Below are positions 9,754 through 17,227 of a DNA stretch of 64,000 nt, in pieces (position 1 is the first letter of the stretch; every line of letters begins with the position of its first letter). The notes beneath the pieces are model-generated. The model searched no databases, was not told the origin of the DNA, and saw nothing but the letters and a program-made list of their open reading frames with translations. Made by a program: the position numbers and the translations under genes. This stretch comes from Lutibaculum baratangense AMV1 (GTDB taxonomy: Bacteria; Pseudomonadota; Alphaproteobacteria; Rhizobiales; Tepidamorphaceae), in NCBI RefSeq assembly GCF_000496075.1, contig NZ_AWXZ01000012.1, positions 36,985 to 100,984 on the forward strand. The letters run 5' to 3'.

Positions 9754-9781
9754 GGCCGCGCATCCGGGAGCGTGCGCGGCC
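9754..9781. terminator. Hairpin after aceA
   Basis: A 9-bp GC-rich inverted repeat (GGCCGCGCA/TGCGCGGCC) with a 10-base loop lies 11 bases beyond the aceA stop, between convergent genes. It is likely the aceA terminator, working together with the hairpin at 9691-9721. Confidence 0.5.
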
Positions 9782-9792
9782 CGCGCCCTTCC

Positions 9793-11094
9793 CTAGAACT
9801 GGGCCGTCTCGGTCGAATGCTCCATCGCGAGCGTCGAGGAGGACCCTTGTGCGATCGCGGTGGAGACCGCGTCGAAATAGCCGGTGCCGACCTCTCGCTG
9901 GTGGCGCGTGGCGGTGAAGCCGTCCTTCTCGGCCGCGAACTCCGCCTGCTGCAGGCGCGAATAGGCCGTCATGCCGTCCTTCGCGTAGGCGCGGGCGAGC
10001 TCGAAGGTCGTGAGCGCGGTGTTGTGGAAGCCCGCCAGCGTGATGAACTGGTACTTGTAGCCCATCGCGCCGAGCTCGCGCTGGTAGTGCGCCATCTCGT
10101 CCTCGCCCATGTGGCGCGCCCAGTTGAAGGAGGGCGAGCAGTTATAGGCGAGCATCTGCTCGGGATATTCCTTCCGGATCGCCTCGGCGAAGCGCCTCGC
10201 GTCCTCGAGGCTCGGCGTCGAGGTCTCGCACCAGATGAGGTCGGCATAGGGCGCGTAGGCGAGGCCACGCGCGATCGCCGCGTCGAAGCCGCCCTTCAGG
10301 CGATAGAAGCCTTCCTCCGTCCGCTCGCCGGTGATGAAGGGCGCGTCGTGCTCGTCGACGTCCGAGGTGATGAGGCGCGCGGCCTCCGCGTCGGTGCGCG
10401 CCATGATGACGGTGGGCACGCCCATCACGTCGGCGGCGAGGCGGGCGGCGTTGAGCGTGCGGACGAAGGTCCTGGTCGGCACCAGAACCTTGCCGCCGAG
10501 ATGGCCGCACTTCTTCTCGCTCGCGAGCTGATCCTCGAAGTGGACCGCGGCGGCGCCCGCCTCGATCATCGCCTTCATGAGCTCGAACGTATTCAGCGCG
10601 CCGCCGAATCCGGCTTCCGCGTCCGCGACGATCGGCACGAAATAGTCGAGCTCCGGCGTCTCCTTGCCCTCGAACCGCTCCAGCGTCTGGATCTGGTCGG
10701 CCCGCTGCAGCGCCTTGTTGATCCGCCTGACGACGGCGGGGCCGCTGTCGACGGGGTAGAGGCTCTGGTCGGGATAGGTGTTGCCGCTCGTGTTGGCGTC
10801 GGCGGCGACCTGCCAGCCGGAGAGATAGATCGCCTTCAGCTCCGCCTTCACCTGCTGCACCGCCTGGTTGCCCGTGAAGGTGCCGAGGGTCGGCAGGTAG
10901 TCCTCGGTGTGGAGAAGCTCCCACAGCCGGCGCGCGCCGTATTCGGCGAAGCTGTGGCGGATCGGCAGCGAGCCCTGGAGCTTGCGCACATCGGCCGGCG
11001 TGTAGGTGCGGGCGACGTTCTTCCAGCGGTCGGGCGCCCAGTCCGGGGCGGGGAAGGTCTCGGGCGCGGGGCCGCGGGTCGGTCGGTCGAGCAT
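9793..11094 (-). CDS. aceA: Isocitrate lyase
   Basis: AceA cleaves isocitrate to glyoxylate and succinate, the entry step of the glyoxylate shunt during growth on acetate and other C2 compounds. The protein has 433 residues, the size of the short bacterial form. The signature [11 protein letters not shown] is present with the catalytic Cys196. Substrate and magnesium-site segments are seen ([23 protein letters not shown]). Upstream in the same direction is an 81-residue gene with its own good ribosome binding site; downstream are terminator hairpins. An ScfR/RamB-type regulator, a family that controls aceA in other bacteria, is divergently encoded next door. Confidence 0.97.
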   Translation of the reverse strand: MLDRPTRGPAPETFPAPDWAPDRWKNVARTYTPADVRKLQGSLPIRHSFAEYGARRLWELLHTEDYLPTLGTFTGNQAVQQVKAELKAIYLSGWQVAADANTSGNTYPDQSLYPVDSGPAVVRRINKALQRADQIQTLERFEGKETPELDYFVPIVADAEAGFGGALNTFELMKAMIEAGAAAVHFEDQLASEKKCGHLGGKVLVPTRTFVRTLNAARLAADVMGVPTVIMARTDAEAARLITSDVDEHDAPFITGERTEEGFYRLKGGFDAAIARGLAYAPYADLIWCETSTPSLEDARRFAEAIRKEYPEQMLAYNCSPSFNWARHMGEDEMAHYQRELGAMGYKYQFITLAGFHNTALTTFELARAYAKDGMTAYSRLQQAEFAAEKDGFTATRHQREVGTGYFDAVSTAIAQGSSSTLAMEHSTETAQF

Positions 11095-11143
11095 GGTCGA
11101 TGTCTCTCGTTCTTTCGTGGGTTCGGCCGGCAGGTCCGGCCGA

Positions 11144-11389
11144 TCAGGCGCGCGTCTCTGAGGAGCGGACGAAGGTGGCGGTGATCATCGGCGCGCCGTT
11201 GAAGACCTGGTCCTTCCCCGAGCCGTCGTCGAAGACGATGTGATGGGGCATAACCCTGCCGGCGATGGAGAAGCCTTGCGCGGCGAGGTTGCCGTCGCGG
11301 AAGCGGCGCATGACCTGCTCGAAGGTCGGCGCGATGATCGTGACGTATTCGGCGCCCTGCCCGTCACGCTGCGTGATGCTCGTGAACAT
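11144..11389 (-). CDS. Conserved small protein upstream of isocitrate lyase
   Basis: An 81-residue cytosolic protein starting [19 protein letters not shown]. No known domain is recognised. The start at 11389 is supported by AAAGGA about eight bases upstream; a longer reading from 11500 would run into the regulator's promoter region. It lies 49 bases before aceA on the same strand, with no terminator between, so the two are probably one transcript. There are no membrane segments and no cysteines, and the centre ([26 protein letters not shown]) looks like an ordered alpha/beta fold. A role linked to isocitrate lyase is inferred only from position. Confidence 0.65.
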   Translation of the reverse strand: MFTSITQRDGQGAEYVTIIAPTFEQVMRRFRDGNLAAQGFSIAGRVMPHHIVFDDGSGKDQVFNGAPMITATFVRSSETRA

Positions 11390-11433
11390 GATCGTCTGGT
11401 CCTTTCGTCTGGCGTCGTTGCCTGAGTAAAGGA

Positions 11434-11533
11434 TTGACAATCTCAGCGGAAAGGCAAGAAATTCAGCGGTGCAGGCCGGTAAACCTGTAAAGTTTCGCAA
11501 AGGCCCGCGGCCAAACTGTAAATCTTGTGAAGG
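11434..11533 (+). promoter_or_regulatory. aceA/scfR divergent control region with two direct repeats
   Basis: A TTGACA at 11434-11439 could be a -35 box for the regulator gene, though its -10 partner is weak. Two imperfect direct repeats carry TGTAAA at 11486-11491 and 11517-11522, 31 bp apart (three helical turns). Each is preceded by AAAC and followed by a CGCAAAG or GTGAAGG-type end. The second overlaps the leader just before the regulator's Shine-Dalgarno sequence. RamB/ScfR-type proteins bind TTTGCAAA-like elements, so these are candidate autoregulatory operators. Confidence 0.45.
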
Positions 11534-11543
11534 AGCGGTTCGG

Positions 11544-12959
11544 ATGGCCGACGCCCAGGATCCGCAGATCGGCGGCAGGATCCGCCGCCTGCGCCGCGAC
11601 CGCCGCCTGACCCAGGCGGAGCTGGCTCAGGCGCTCGGAATCTCCGCGAGCTACCTCAACCTCATCGAGCACAACCGACGCAAGATCACGGTGCCGCTGC
11701 TCTTCAAGATCGCGGGCCAGTTCGGAATCGAGCCCGGCGACCTCGCCGAGACCGACGACGGGCGCCTCGCCGGCGACCTCATGGAGATGTTCGGCGACGA
11801 CCTCTTCCTCGACTCCGACCTGACGAACCAGGAGATCCGCGACTTCGCCTACCAGAACCCGGTCGTCGCGCGGGCGGTGATGCGGCTCTTCGACAAGTAC
11901 CAGGACCTCGTGAAGAACCGGGCGAGCGGCGCCCCCTCGGCCGACGCCGGAGACGCGGCGTTCCATCCCGCGACCGACGAGGTGTCGGACTTCGTGCAGG
12001 AGAACGCGAACCACTTCCCCGCGCTCGAAGCCGCGGCCGGGCGCGTGCGCGCCGACGTCGACCGCGCCTCCGACAGCCTCGAGCAGGGGCTGAGGACCTA
12101 CCTCATGAACGTCTTCGGGGTCGACTGCCGCCAGGCGTCGCTGCCGCGCGGCATCGCGCGCCGGCTGTCGGGCGACGGACGGACGCTCGAGATCTCGGAC
12201 ATCCTGCCGCCCGAGACGGCAAACTTCGCCGTCGCCCACCATCTCGGGCTGATGGCCGCGCAGGGCGAGATCGAAGCGATCATCGCCGGCAGCACCCTGC
12301 CCGAGGCCGACGCGCCGCCCCTCGCGCGGAACGTGCTCGCCTCCTATTTCGCGGCGGCCGTGATCATGCCCTACGAGCCCTTCTTCAAGGCCTGCCAGGC
12401 CCATCGCTACGACATCGACCGGCTGATGCGGCGCTTCCAGGCGAGCTTCGAGCAGGTCTGCCACCGCATGACGACGCTGCAGCGGCCGGGCTCGCAGGGC
12501 ATCCCGCTGCACCTCGTGCGGACCGACATCGCCGGCAACATCCAGAAGCGCTTCTCGCTGTCGGGGATCCACATCCCGCGCCACTCCGGCGCCTGCCCGC
12601 GCTGGAACGTCTACTCGGCCTTCCTCCATCCCGGCCACATCAACGTCCAGCTGAGCCAGATGCCCGACGGGGAGGTCTATTTCTGCATCGCGCGCAGCTT
12701 CGCCCGGGGCGACTATTCCTACACCGCGCCGCGCCGGCATCTCTCGATCGGCCTCGGCTGCTCGATCTCGCACGCGAGGAAGATGATCTATTCCGACGGC
12801 GTCGACCTCACGAAGAGCTCGCACGTCGTGCCGGTGGGCCCCAGCTGCCGGATCTGCCCGCGGCTCGAATGCGGGCAGCGCGCCCACCCGCCGGCCGACC
12901 ACCGCTTCCGACTGAGCGACGAGATGCGCGCCGAAAGCCTCTACGGGCGGATCGGCTGA
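11544..12959 (+). CDS. Short-chain fatty acyl-CoA type transcriptional regulator (ScfR/RamB family)
   Basis: A 471-residue regulator. An N-terminal XRE-type helix-turn-helix (about residues 10-68, with LTQAELAQALGISASYLNLIEHNRR) is followed by an IrrE/ImmA-like domain. There the usual HExxH zinc motif is replaced by AHHLGLMA, so peptidase activity is unlikely. A C-terminal DUF2083-type domain ends in a cysteine cluster (CRICPRLECGQRAHPP). Family members sense short-chain acyl-CoA and control acetate or propionate genes such as aceA, which is divergent here. The start at 11544 has AAGGAG 8 bases upstream. The longer frame from 11469 would cover the operator repeats. Confidence 0.88.
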   Translation: MADAQDPQIGGRIRRLRRDRRLTQAELAQALGISASYLNLIEHNRRKITVPLLFKIAGQFGIEPGDLAETDDGRLAGDLMEMFGDDLFLDSDLTNQEIRDFAYQNPVVARAVMRLFDKYQDLVKNRASGAPSADAGDAAFHPATDEVSDFVQENANHFPALEAAAGRVRADVDRASDSLEQGLRTYLMNVFGVDCRQASLPRGIARRLSGDGRTLEISDILPPETANFAVAHHLGLMAAQGEIEAIIAGSTLPEADAPPLARNVLASYFAAAVIMPYEPFFKACQAHRYDIDRLMRRFQASFEQVCHRMTTLQRPGSQGIPLHLVRTDIAGNIQKRFSLSGIHIPRHSGACPRWNVYSAFLHPGHINVQLSQMPDGEVYFCIARSFARGDYSYTAPRRHLSIGLGCSISHARKMIYSDGVDLTKSSHVVPVGPSCRICPRLECGQRAHPPADHRFRLSDEMRAESLYGRIG

Positions 12960-13116
12960 ACCCTTCCCCTCTTGCCGCCGGCCGGAAAGGCTTCTGGGGA
13001 GGCCTTGACCTGCGGATTCTACAGAACTCTTTCCATCAATTTCTCGCGATGCTGTTTATCGGATCGCCGTAACTTCGGAGCACGATTGCCTCTTCGACGT
13101 AAAGTGGAGTGCTTTT

Positions 13117-14352
13117 GTGCGCGGGTTCTTCGGAAAGGCCGCATCCCTGGGTGGCAATGTCGGCGGGAATGTCGCGGTGCTGACCGCCGTGTCACTGCCG
13201 GTCCTTCTGGGTTTCGCGGGCCTCGGGGCCGAAACGGGCTATTGGTACTTCGAGCAGCGGCGCCTCCAGTCTTCCGCCGATCTCTCCGCCTATGCCGGGG
13301 CCGTCATCGCCAGGTCGGGCGGATCGGGCGAGAAGATCGTCGCCGCAGCCACGCAGGAAGCCGAATATCTCGGCCTGATCCCCGGCAACGGGACGATCAC
13401 CGTGAACTGGCCGCCGTCGAGCGGGACGAGCATCAACGCGCGCTCGGTGGAGGTGCTCATCGAACAGCGCTACCGCCGCCTCTTCTTCACCAGCATCAAG
13501 GACGAACCCGTCACGATCGTCGTGCGGGCCGTGGCGGCGTTCGAGCAGCCAGTATCCGCCTGCATCATCGCCCTCGACGAGACGGCGAACGAGGCACTGC
13601 TCGTATCGGGCAGCGCCGACGCGACCTTCACCGGCTGCACGCTCATGTCGAACTCCCTGGCGGACGACGCCTTGAGCGTGCGTGGCGCGGTCAGTCTCAG
13701 TGCGTCCTGTCTCAGCGCGGCGGGTGGGGTCGCCGACGGCGCGGGCGCGGTCGTGACCGAGTGTCCGGCCCCCCGGGAGCGCATGCCGAGAGCCGCGGAC
13801 CCATATGCCGACGTGCCACCTCCGCCGATCCCCTCCGCCTGCTCCGCCTCGTCCGGGGGCAGCGGGCCAACGACGCTCGCTCCCGGCAAGTTCTGCGGCG
13901 GCCTCGATCTCAAGGGCGAGGTTACGCTCGAGCCGGGCGTGTACGTGGTGTCGGGGGGAACCCTGCGGATCAACGCGAACTCGCACGTCGTCGGCGACGG
14001 CGTCACCTTCTACCTGACGAACGGCGCCAGCGTGCAGATGAACGGCACCGCCCATGTGGAGTTCAGGGCTCCGGCCAGCGGGACCTACGAGGGCATGCTC
14101 TTCTATGCGGATCCGCATTCGTCCGGGAGCTCGGCCCTCTTCAACGGGACGGCGGATTCGAGCCTCATCGGCTCGCTCTACTTCCCGACCCAGCCGGTCG
14201 ACATGCGCGGCGATTTCGGGGGCAGCGGCGGCTGCACGCGCATCGTCGCGCGAACCGTCGAGATCGGCGGCAACGCGACCTTCACTTCGGACTGCACCGG
14301 TGCCGCCTTCTCGAAAGTCGCCGCGCCCGGCGCGGTTCACCTGGTGGAGTAG
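13117..14352 (+). CDS. TadG-like pilus-assembly/surface protein with a repetitive beta-rich C-terminal half
   Basis: The 411-residue product begins with a Tad-type hydrophobic segment (NVGGNVAVLTAVSLPVLLGFAGLGAETGYWY, about residues 14-44), the DUF2134/TadG_N arrangement that anchors such proteins in the inner membrane. No von Willebrand A domain, common in TadG, is seen. From about residue 155 there are repeated short strands rich in G, T, S and N (for example LKGEVTLEPGVYVVSGGTLRINANSHVVGDGVTFYL), suggesting a right-handed beta-helix or similar fold. It starts at GTG 13117 with GTGGAG 7 bases upstream. Two TadE-like genes follow directly. The function is inferred as surface or secretion-linked. 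Confidence 0.75.
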   Translation: MRGFFGKAASLGGNVGGNVAVLTAVSLPVLLGFAGLGAETGYWYFEQRRLQSSADLSAYAGAVIARSGGSGEKIVAAATQEAEYLGLIPGNGTITVNWPPSSGTSINARSVEVLIEQRYRRLFFTSIKDEPVTIVVRAVAAFEQPVSACIIALDETANEALLVSGSADATFTGCTLMSNSLADDALSVRGAVSLSASCLSAAGGVADGAGAVVTECPAPRERMPRAADPYADVPPPPIPSACSASSGGSGPTTLAPGKFCGGLDLKGEVTLEPGVYVVSGGTLRINANSHVVGDGVTFYLTNGASVQMNGTAHVEFRAPASGTYEGMLFYADPHSSGSSALFNGTADSSLIGSLYFPTQPVDMRGDFGGSGGCTRIVARTVEIGGNATFTSDCTGAAFSKVAAPGAVHLVE

Positions 14353-14360
14353 GTCCGGTG

Positions 14361-14810
14361 ATGAAGAACGGAATCTGGCGCCGCCGTCTGCTGCGCCTTC
14401 TGAAGCGCGGGAGGCGATGCGACCGCGGCATGGCGGCGGTCGAGTTCGCGGTGATCGCGCCGCTCCTGTCGATCACGCTGCTCGGCGTCGTCGACGTGGC
14501 ATGGCTGGCACTGCAGCGCAGCGACATGCACTCCGCCGTCCGCACGGGCGGGCAGTATTTCATGGCCGGCGGCCTCGACCTCTCCGAAGCCGAGGCGATC
14601 ATCCGCGGCTCCTGGACGCAGGCGCCCGAGAACGCGACGGTCACGATCACCCAGTTCTGCCGGTGCGGGCCCGTGGACTGCCCCTGCAATGTCGCGTGTC
14701 CGGACGGGAGCGTCCCCGACGCTTTCACCAAGGTCGTCATCTCCGCCCCTCTGGAAACAATCTTCCAGAAGGAGGAGATCGTCTATGTCGATACGATCAG
14801 GATACGATGA
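14361..14810 (+). CDS. TadE-like minor pseudopilin
   Basis: A 149-residue TadE-family protein. After a very basic N-terminus it has the pseudopilin-like processing region GMAAVEFAVIAPLLSITLLGVVDVAW. The conserved Glu lies at the usual +5-type position and is followed by one hydrophobic helix. The remainder is extracytoplasmic and holds a cysteine-rich patch (CRCGPVDCPCNVAC) not typical of most TadE proteins, which could form disulfides or bind metal. It lies 8 bases after the TadG-like gene and overlaps the next TadE gene by four bases (ATGA), so all three are one operon. Confidence 0.78.
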   Translation: MKNGIWRRRLLRLLKRGRRCDRGMAAVEFAVIAPLLSITLLGVVDVAWLALQRSDMHSAVRTGGQYFMAGGLDLSEAEAIIRGSWTQAPENATVTITQFCRCGPVDCPCNVACPDGSVPDAFTKVVISAPLETIFQKEEIVYVDTIRIR

Positions 14811-15229
14811 TGCCGGCTCTCCACGCCCCGATCCGGCGGTTCCGGCAGGCCCGTGACGGCGCCACCGCGATCGAGTTCGCGATGGTGTTCCCGCTGCTCC
14901 TGGTCCTGATGTTCGGCGTCATCATGATCGGCCAGGCCTTCTTCACGATCTCCTCTGTGCAATGGGCGATCGAGAAGGCCTCGCGCGAGATGATGATCAA
15001 CCCCGCGACGACGGGAGACGAGATAGAGGCGAAGGCGAAGGCGCTCCTCGGCGACATCACCACGGCGGACTTCGCCATCAGCTTCGCGGACGAAGAACCC
15101 GGAACGTTTCCGCTGACCCGCCTCAACGCGGAGGTGAGCTACGAGGTGTCGATACCGCTCGTGCCGTCCTTCGAGATCCGCTACCGCATCGAGACGCTGA
15201 TCCCGCGCCCCTACCAGCCGGGGGCCTGA
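14807..15229 (+). CDS. TadE-like minor pseudopilin
   Basis: A 140-residue second TadE-like protein. The N-terminus carries RDGATAIEFAMVFPLLLVLMFGVIMIGQAFF, the prepilin-like motif with conserved Glu and a single membrane helix, followed by a short extracytoplasmic domain. Unlike its upstream neighbour it has no cysteine cluster. Its ATG overlaps the preceding stop (ATGA). No tadA/B/C ATPase or platform genes are in the window, so these proteins either depend on a tad locus elsewhere or serve another secretion function. Confidence 0.8.
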   Translation: MMPALHAPIRRFRQARDGATAIEFAMVFPLLLVLMFGVIMIGQAFFTISSVQWAIEKASREMMINPATTGDEIEAKAKALLGDITTADFAISFADEEPGTFPLTRLNAEVSYEVSIPLVPSFEIRYRIETLIPRPYQPGA

Positions 15230-15246
15230 CGCAATCGCGGCCGCAT

Positions 15247-15268
15247 CGAGCCGGGCGACGCCGGCTCG
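15247..15268. terminator. Hairpin after the tadG/tadE/tadE operon
   Basis: An 8-bp inverted repeat (CGAGCCGG/CCGGCTCG) with a 6-base loop lies 17 bases past the last TadE stop. There is no T-run. It is a plausible end of the tad transcript. Confidence 0.4.
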
Positions 15269-15367
15269 CGCGCAGTGACGCGCTCCGGCGGCCACGATGA
15301 AGGCGCCGTCGCGGGCGGCACCCACGCCTGCCCCATCTGCCGGCGCCTGGCATGTTCGGTCCCTGGA

Positions 15368-15511
15368 TCAGCGATCAGGGACGATCCGCTGCCGCACCGG
15401 CAGGGAAAGCCTGACACGGTGTGACCTTCCCTTCAGCAACAGCCTGCCCAGCGCGACCAGGAAGACGATCGCGAGGATCGTGTGGAGGGTGACGAGTGCG
15501 TCGCCGAGCAT
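15368..15511 (-). CDS. Small single-pass membrane protein (47 residues)
   Basis: Starts at ATG 15511 with a perfect AAGGAG six bases before the start, which makes translation likely. Residues 5-24 (ALVTLHTILAIVFLVALGRLL) form one membrane helix, followed by a very basic tail (KGRSHRVRLSLPVRQR). No family is recognised. It lies alone between the tad operon and a TPR-protein gene, on the opposite strand to both. A G-bulged inverted repeat (15359-15382) overlaps its stop codon and may end its transcript. Confidence 0.5.
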   Translation of the reverse strand: MLGDALVTLHTILAIVFLVALGRLLLKGRSHRVRLSLPVRQRIVPDR

Positions 15512-15675
15512 CTGCTTCTCCTTGCTCCACCGTTGAACGTCCTGCCCCTCGCGCCGATCATGGCCCCGCAGACGTAAACGGCTCGTGCAGGCGGTCGCGC
15601 AGTGTTGAACCGCATGCCGCTCGTCCGGTTTACCGAGGCGTGGCAGGCTCATGGGGGTCGCTGGAGGAACGGACG

Positions 15676-16284
15676 ATGAGACGAGGACGATCAGCGAGAC
15701 GCCGCCTTGCCGCCATCGTGGCGGCCGGCATCGTTCTGGGGGCGCTGGCCGGCACCGCCGGGCCGGCGCTCGCCCAGGCCGTGCAGTCGGTGGTGCGGGC
15801 GGAGCCGGGCGATGGCGAGGCGGCGCGCGCCCGGCTCTTCATGCGGCTCTACCAGGCCGCGGACGAGACGCAGGCCCGCGAGATCGAGGGCGAGATCTGG
15901 CGCCACTGGCTCGAGGCGCCGGACGAGGAGGCGGCGTCGCTGATGAACGAGGCCCTGCGGCTGCGGGGCGTCTGGGACCTCGCCGGCGCCCGCGCCGTGC
16001 TCGACCGGCTGACCGAGGCCCGGCCGGGCTGGGCGGAGGCCTGGAACCAGCGCGCCACGATCCGCTTCATGCAGGACGACACCGAGGGCAGCCTCCTCGA
16101 CATCGAGGAGACGCTGCGGCGGGAGCCGAAGCACTTCGGCGCGATGGCCGGGCAGGCGATCATCCTGATGCGGCAGGGCCGGTTCGAGACGGCGCAGTCG
16201 ATCCTCAAGTGGGCGGTCGAGATCCACCCGTTCCTGGCCGAGCGATCGATGCTGATCGAACAGCCGACGGGAGAGCGCATCTGA
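15676..16284 (+). CDS. Exported tetratricopeptide-repeat protein
   Basis: A 202-residue protein with a signal peptide: basic MRRGRSARRR, hydrophobic core to about residue 28, and AxA-type cleavage at ALA/QA near residue 33. The mature part is all-helical, with TPR-like repeats covering about 85-190 (for example WAEAWNQRATIRFMQDDTEGSLLDIEETLRREPKHFGAMAGQAIILMRQGRFETA). It is most likely periplasmic, with a protein-interaction role. The start at 15676 has GGAGG eight bases upstream. It is convergent with recR. Confidence 0.8.
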   Translation: MRRGRSARRRLAAIVAAGIVLGALAGTAGPALAQAVQSVVRAEPGDGEAARARLFMRLYQAADETQAREIEGEIWRHWLEAPDEEAASLMNEALRLRGVWDLAGARAVLDRLTEARPGWAEAWNQRATIRFMQDDTEGSLLDIEETLRREPKHFGAMAGQAIILMRQGRFETAQSILKWAVEIHPFLAERSMLIEQPTGERI

Positions 16285-16294
16285 CGCGGGCGCC

Positions 16295-16903
16295 TCAGAA
16301 AGGCTGCCGGGAGCGGATTGCTGCGGCGAGCGTGCCCTCGTCGAGATAGTCGAGCTCTCCGCCCACCGGCACGCCGTGGGCGAGCCTCGTGACCTTCACG
16401 TTCGCCTCGGCGAGGAGATCGGTGACGTAGTGCGCCGTCGTCTGGCCCTCGACCGTCGCGTTGAGCGCGACGATGACTTCCGAGACGGCCGGGTCCCTCG
16501 CGCGCTCGATCAACTCGCCGATCCTGAGGTCGTCCGGGCCGATGCCGTCGAGCGGCGACAGGACGCCGCCCAGCACGTGGTAGCGAGCGGTCGTCGCCTG
16601 GGCCCGCTCGAGCGCCCAGAGGTCGCCGACATCCTCGACGACGCAGATGACGGAGGCGTCGCGCCTTTGGTCCCTGCAGATCGAGCAGGGGTCGCGCGTG
16701 TCGAGGTTGCCGCAGGTGGAGCAGATCGTGACCCTGTCGGCGACGAGGCGCAGCGCGTCGGCCAGCGGCTCGAGCAGCTGGTCGCGCTTCTGGATCAGAT
16801 GCAGGACCGCCCGCCGCGCCGAGCGGGGGCCGAGCCCCGGCAGGCGCGCGAGCAGCTGGATTAGGCGGTCGAGCTCGGGCCCGGCCGGAGAGGCGCCCGC
16901 CAT
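16295..16903 (-). CDS. recR: Recombination protein RecR
   Basis: RecR works with RecO and RecF in RecA loading at gaps. The 202-residue sequence has the N-terminal helix-hairpin-helix ([17 protein letters not shown]), the four-cysteine zinc finger (Cys61, 64, 73, 76 in [18 protein letters not shown]) and a Toprim domain (about 84-180, with VCVVED-type and [10 protein letters not shown] segments). It is the last gene of dnaX-ybaB-recR; its ATG directly follows the ybaB stop (TGAATG). Confidence 0.97.
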   Translation of the reverse strand: MAGASPAGPELDRLIQLLARLPGLGPRSARRAVLHLIQKRDQLLEPLADALRLVADRVTICSTCGNLDTRDPCSICRDQRRDASVICVVEDVGDLWALERAQATTARYHVLGGVLSPLDGIGPDDLRIGELIERARDPAVSEVIVALNATVEGQTTAHYVTDLLAEANVKVTRLAHGVPVGGELDYLDEGTLAAAIRSRQPF

Positions 16904-17227
16904 TCAGACTCCCGGGAACATGCCGGGCGGGATCGGCAGGCCGCCGGTCAGTTCCTTCATCTTCTCCTGAAGGGCCTCCTCGGCCTTGCGCTTCGCGTCC
17001 GCATGGGCGGCCACGACGAGATCCTCCAGGACCTCGGTCTCCTCTGGCTTCAGGAGGCTGGGGTCGATCGTCAGGGCCCTGAGCTCGCCCTTCGCCGTGA
17101 GGGTCACCTTCACCAGCCCGGCGCCGGCCGTTCCGTCGACCTCCGTCCGCTCCATCTCCTGCTGCAGGTCCGCCATGCGGGTCTGCAGCTCGCGGGCCTG
17201 CTTCAGCATGCTGGTGAAATCCTTCAT
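16904..17227 (-). CDS. Nucleoid-associated protein, YbaB/EbfC family
   Basis: A 107-residue DNA-binding protein of the YbaB/EbfC family (MKDFTSMLKQARELQTRMADLQQEME, then a central GLVKVTLTAKGELRALTIDPSLL core). It is usually encoded between dnaX and recR, as here. It overlaps the dnaX stop by four bases (ATGA) and abuts recR. The start at 17227 gives the canonical N-terminus. Confidence 0.95.
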   Translation of the reverse strand: MKDFTSMLKQARELQTRMADLQQEMERTEVDGTAGAGLVKVTLTAKGELRALTIDPSLLKPEETEVLEDLVVAAHADAKRKAEEALQEKMKELTGGLPIPPGMFPGV

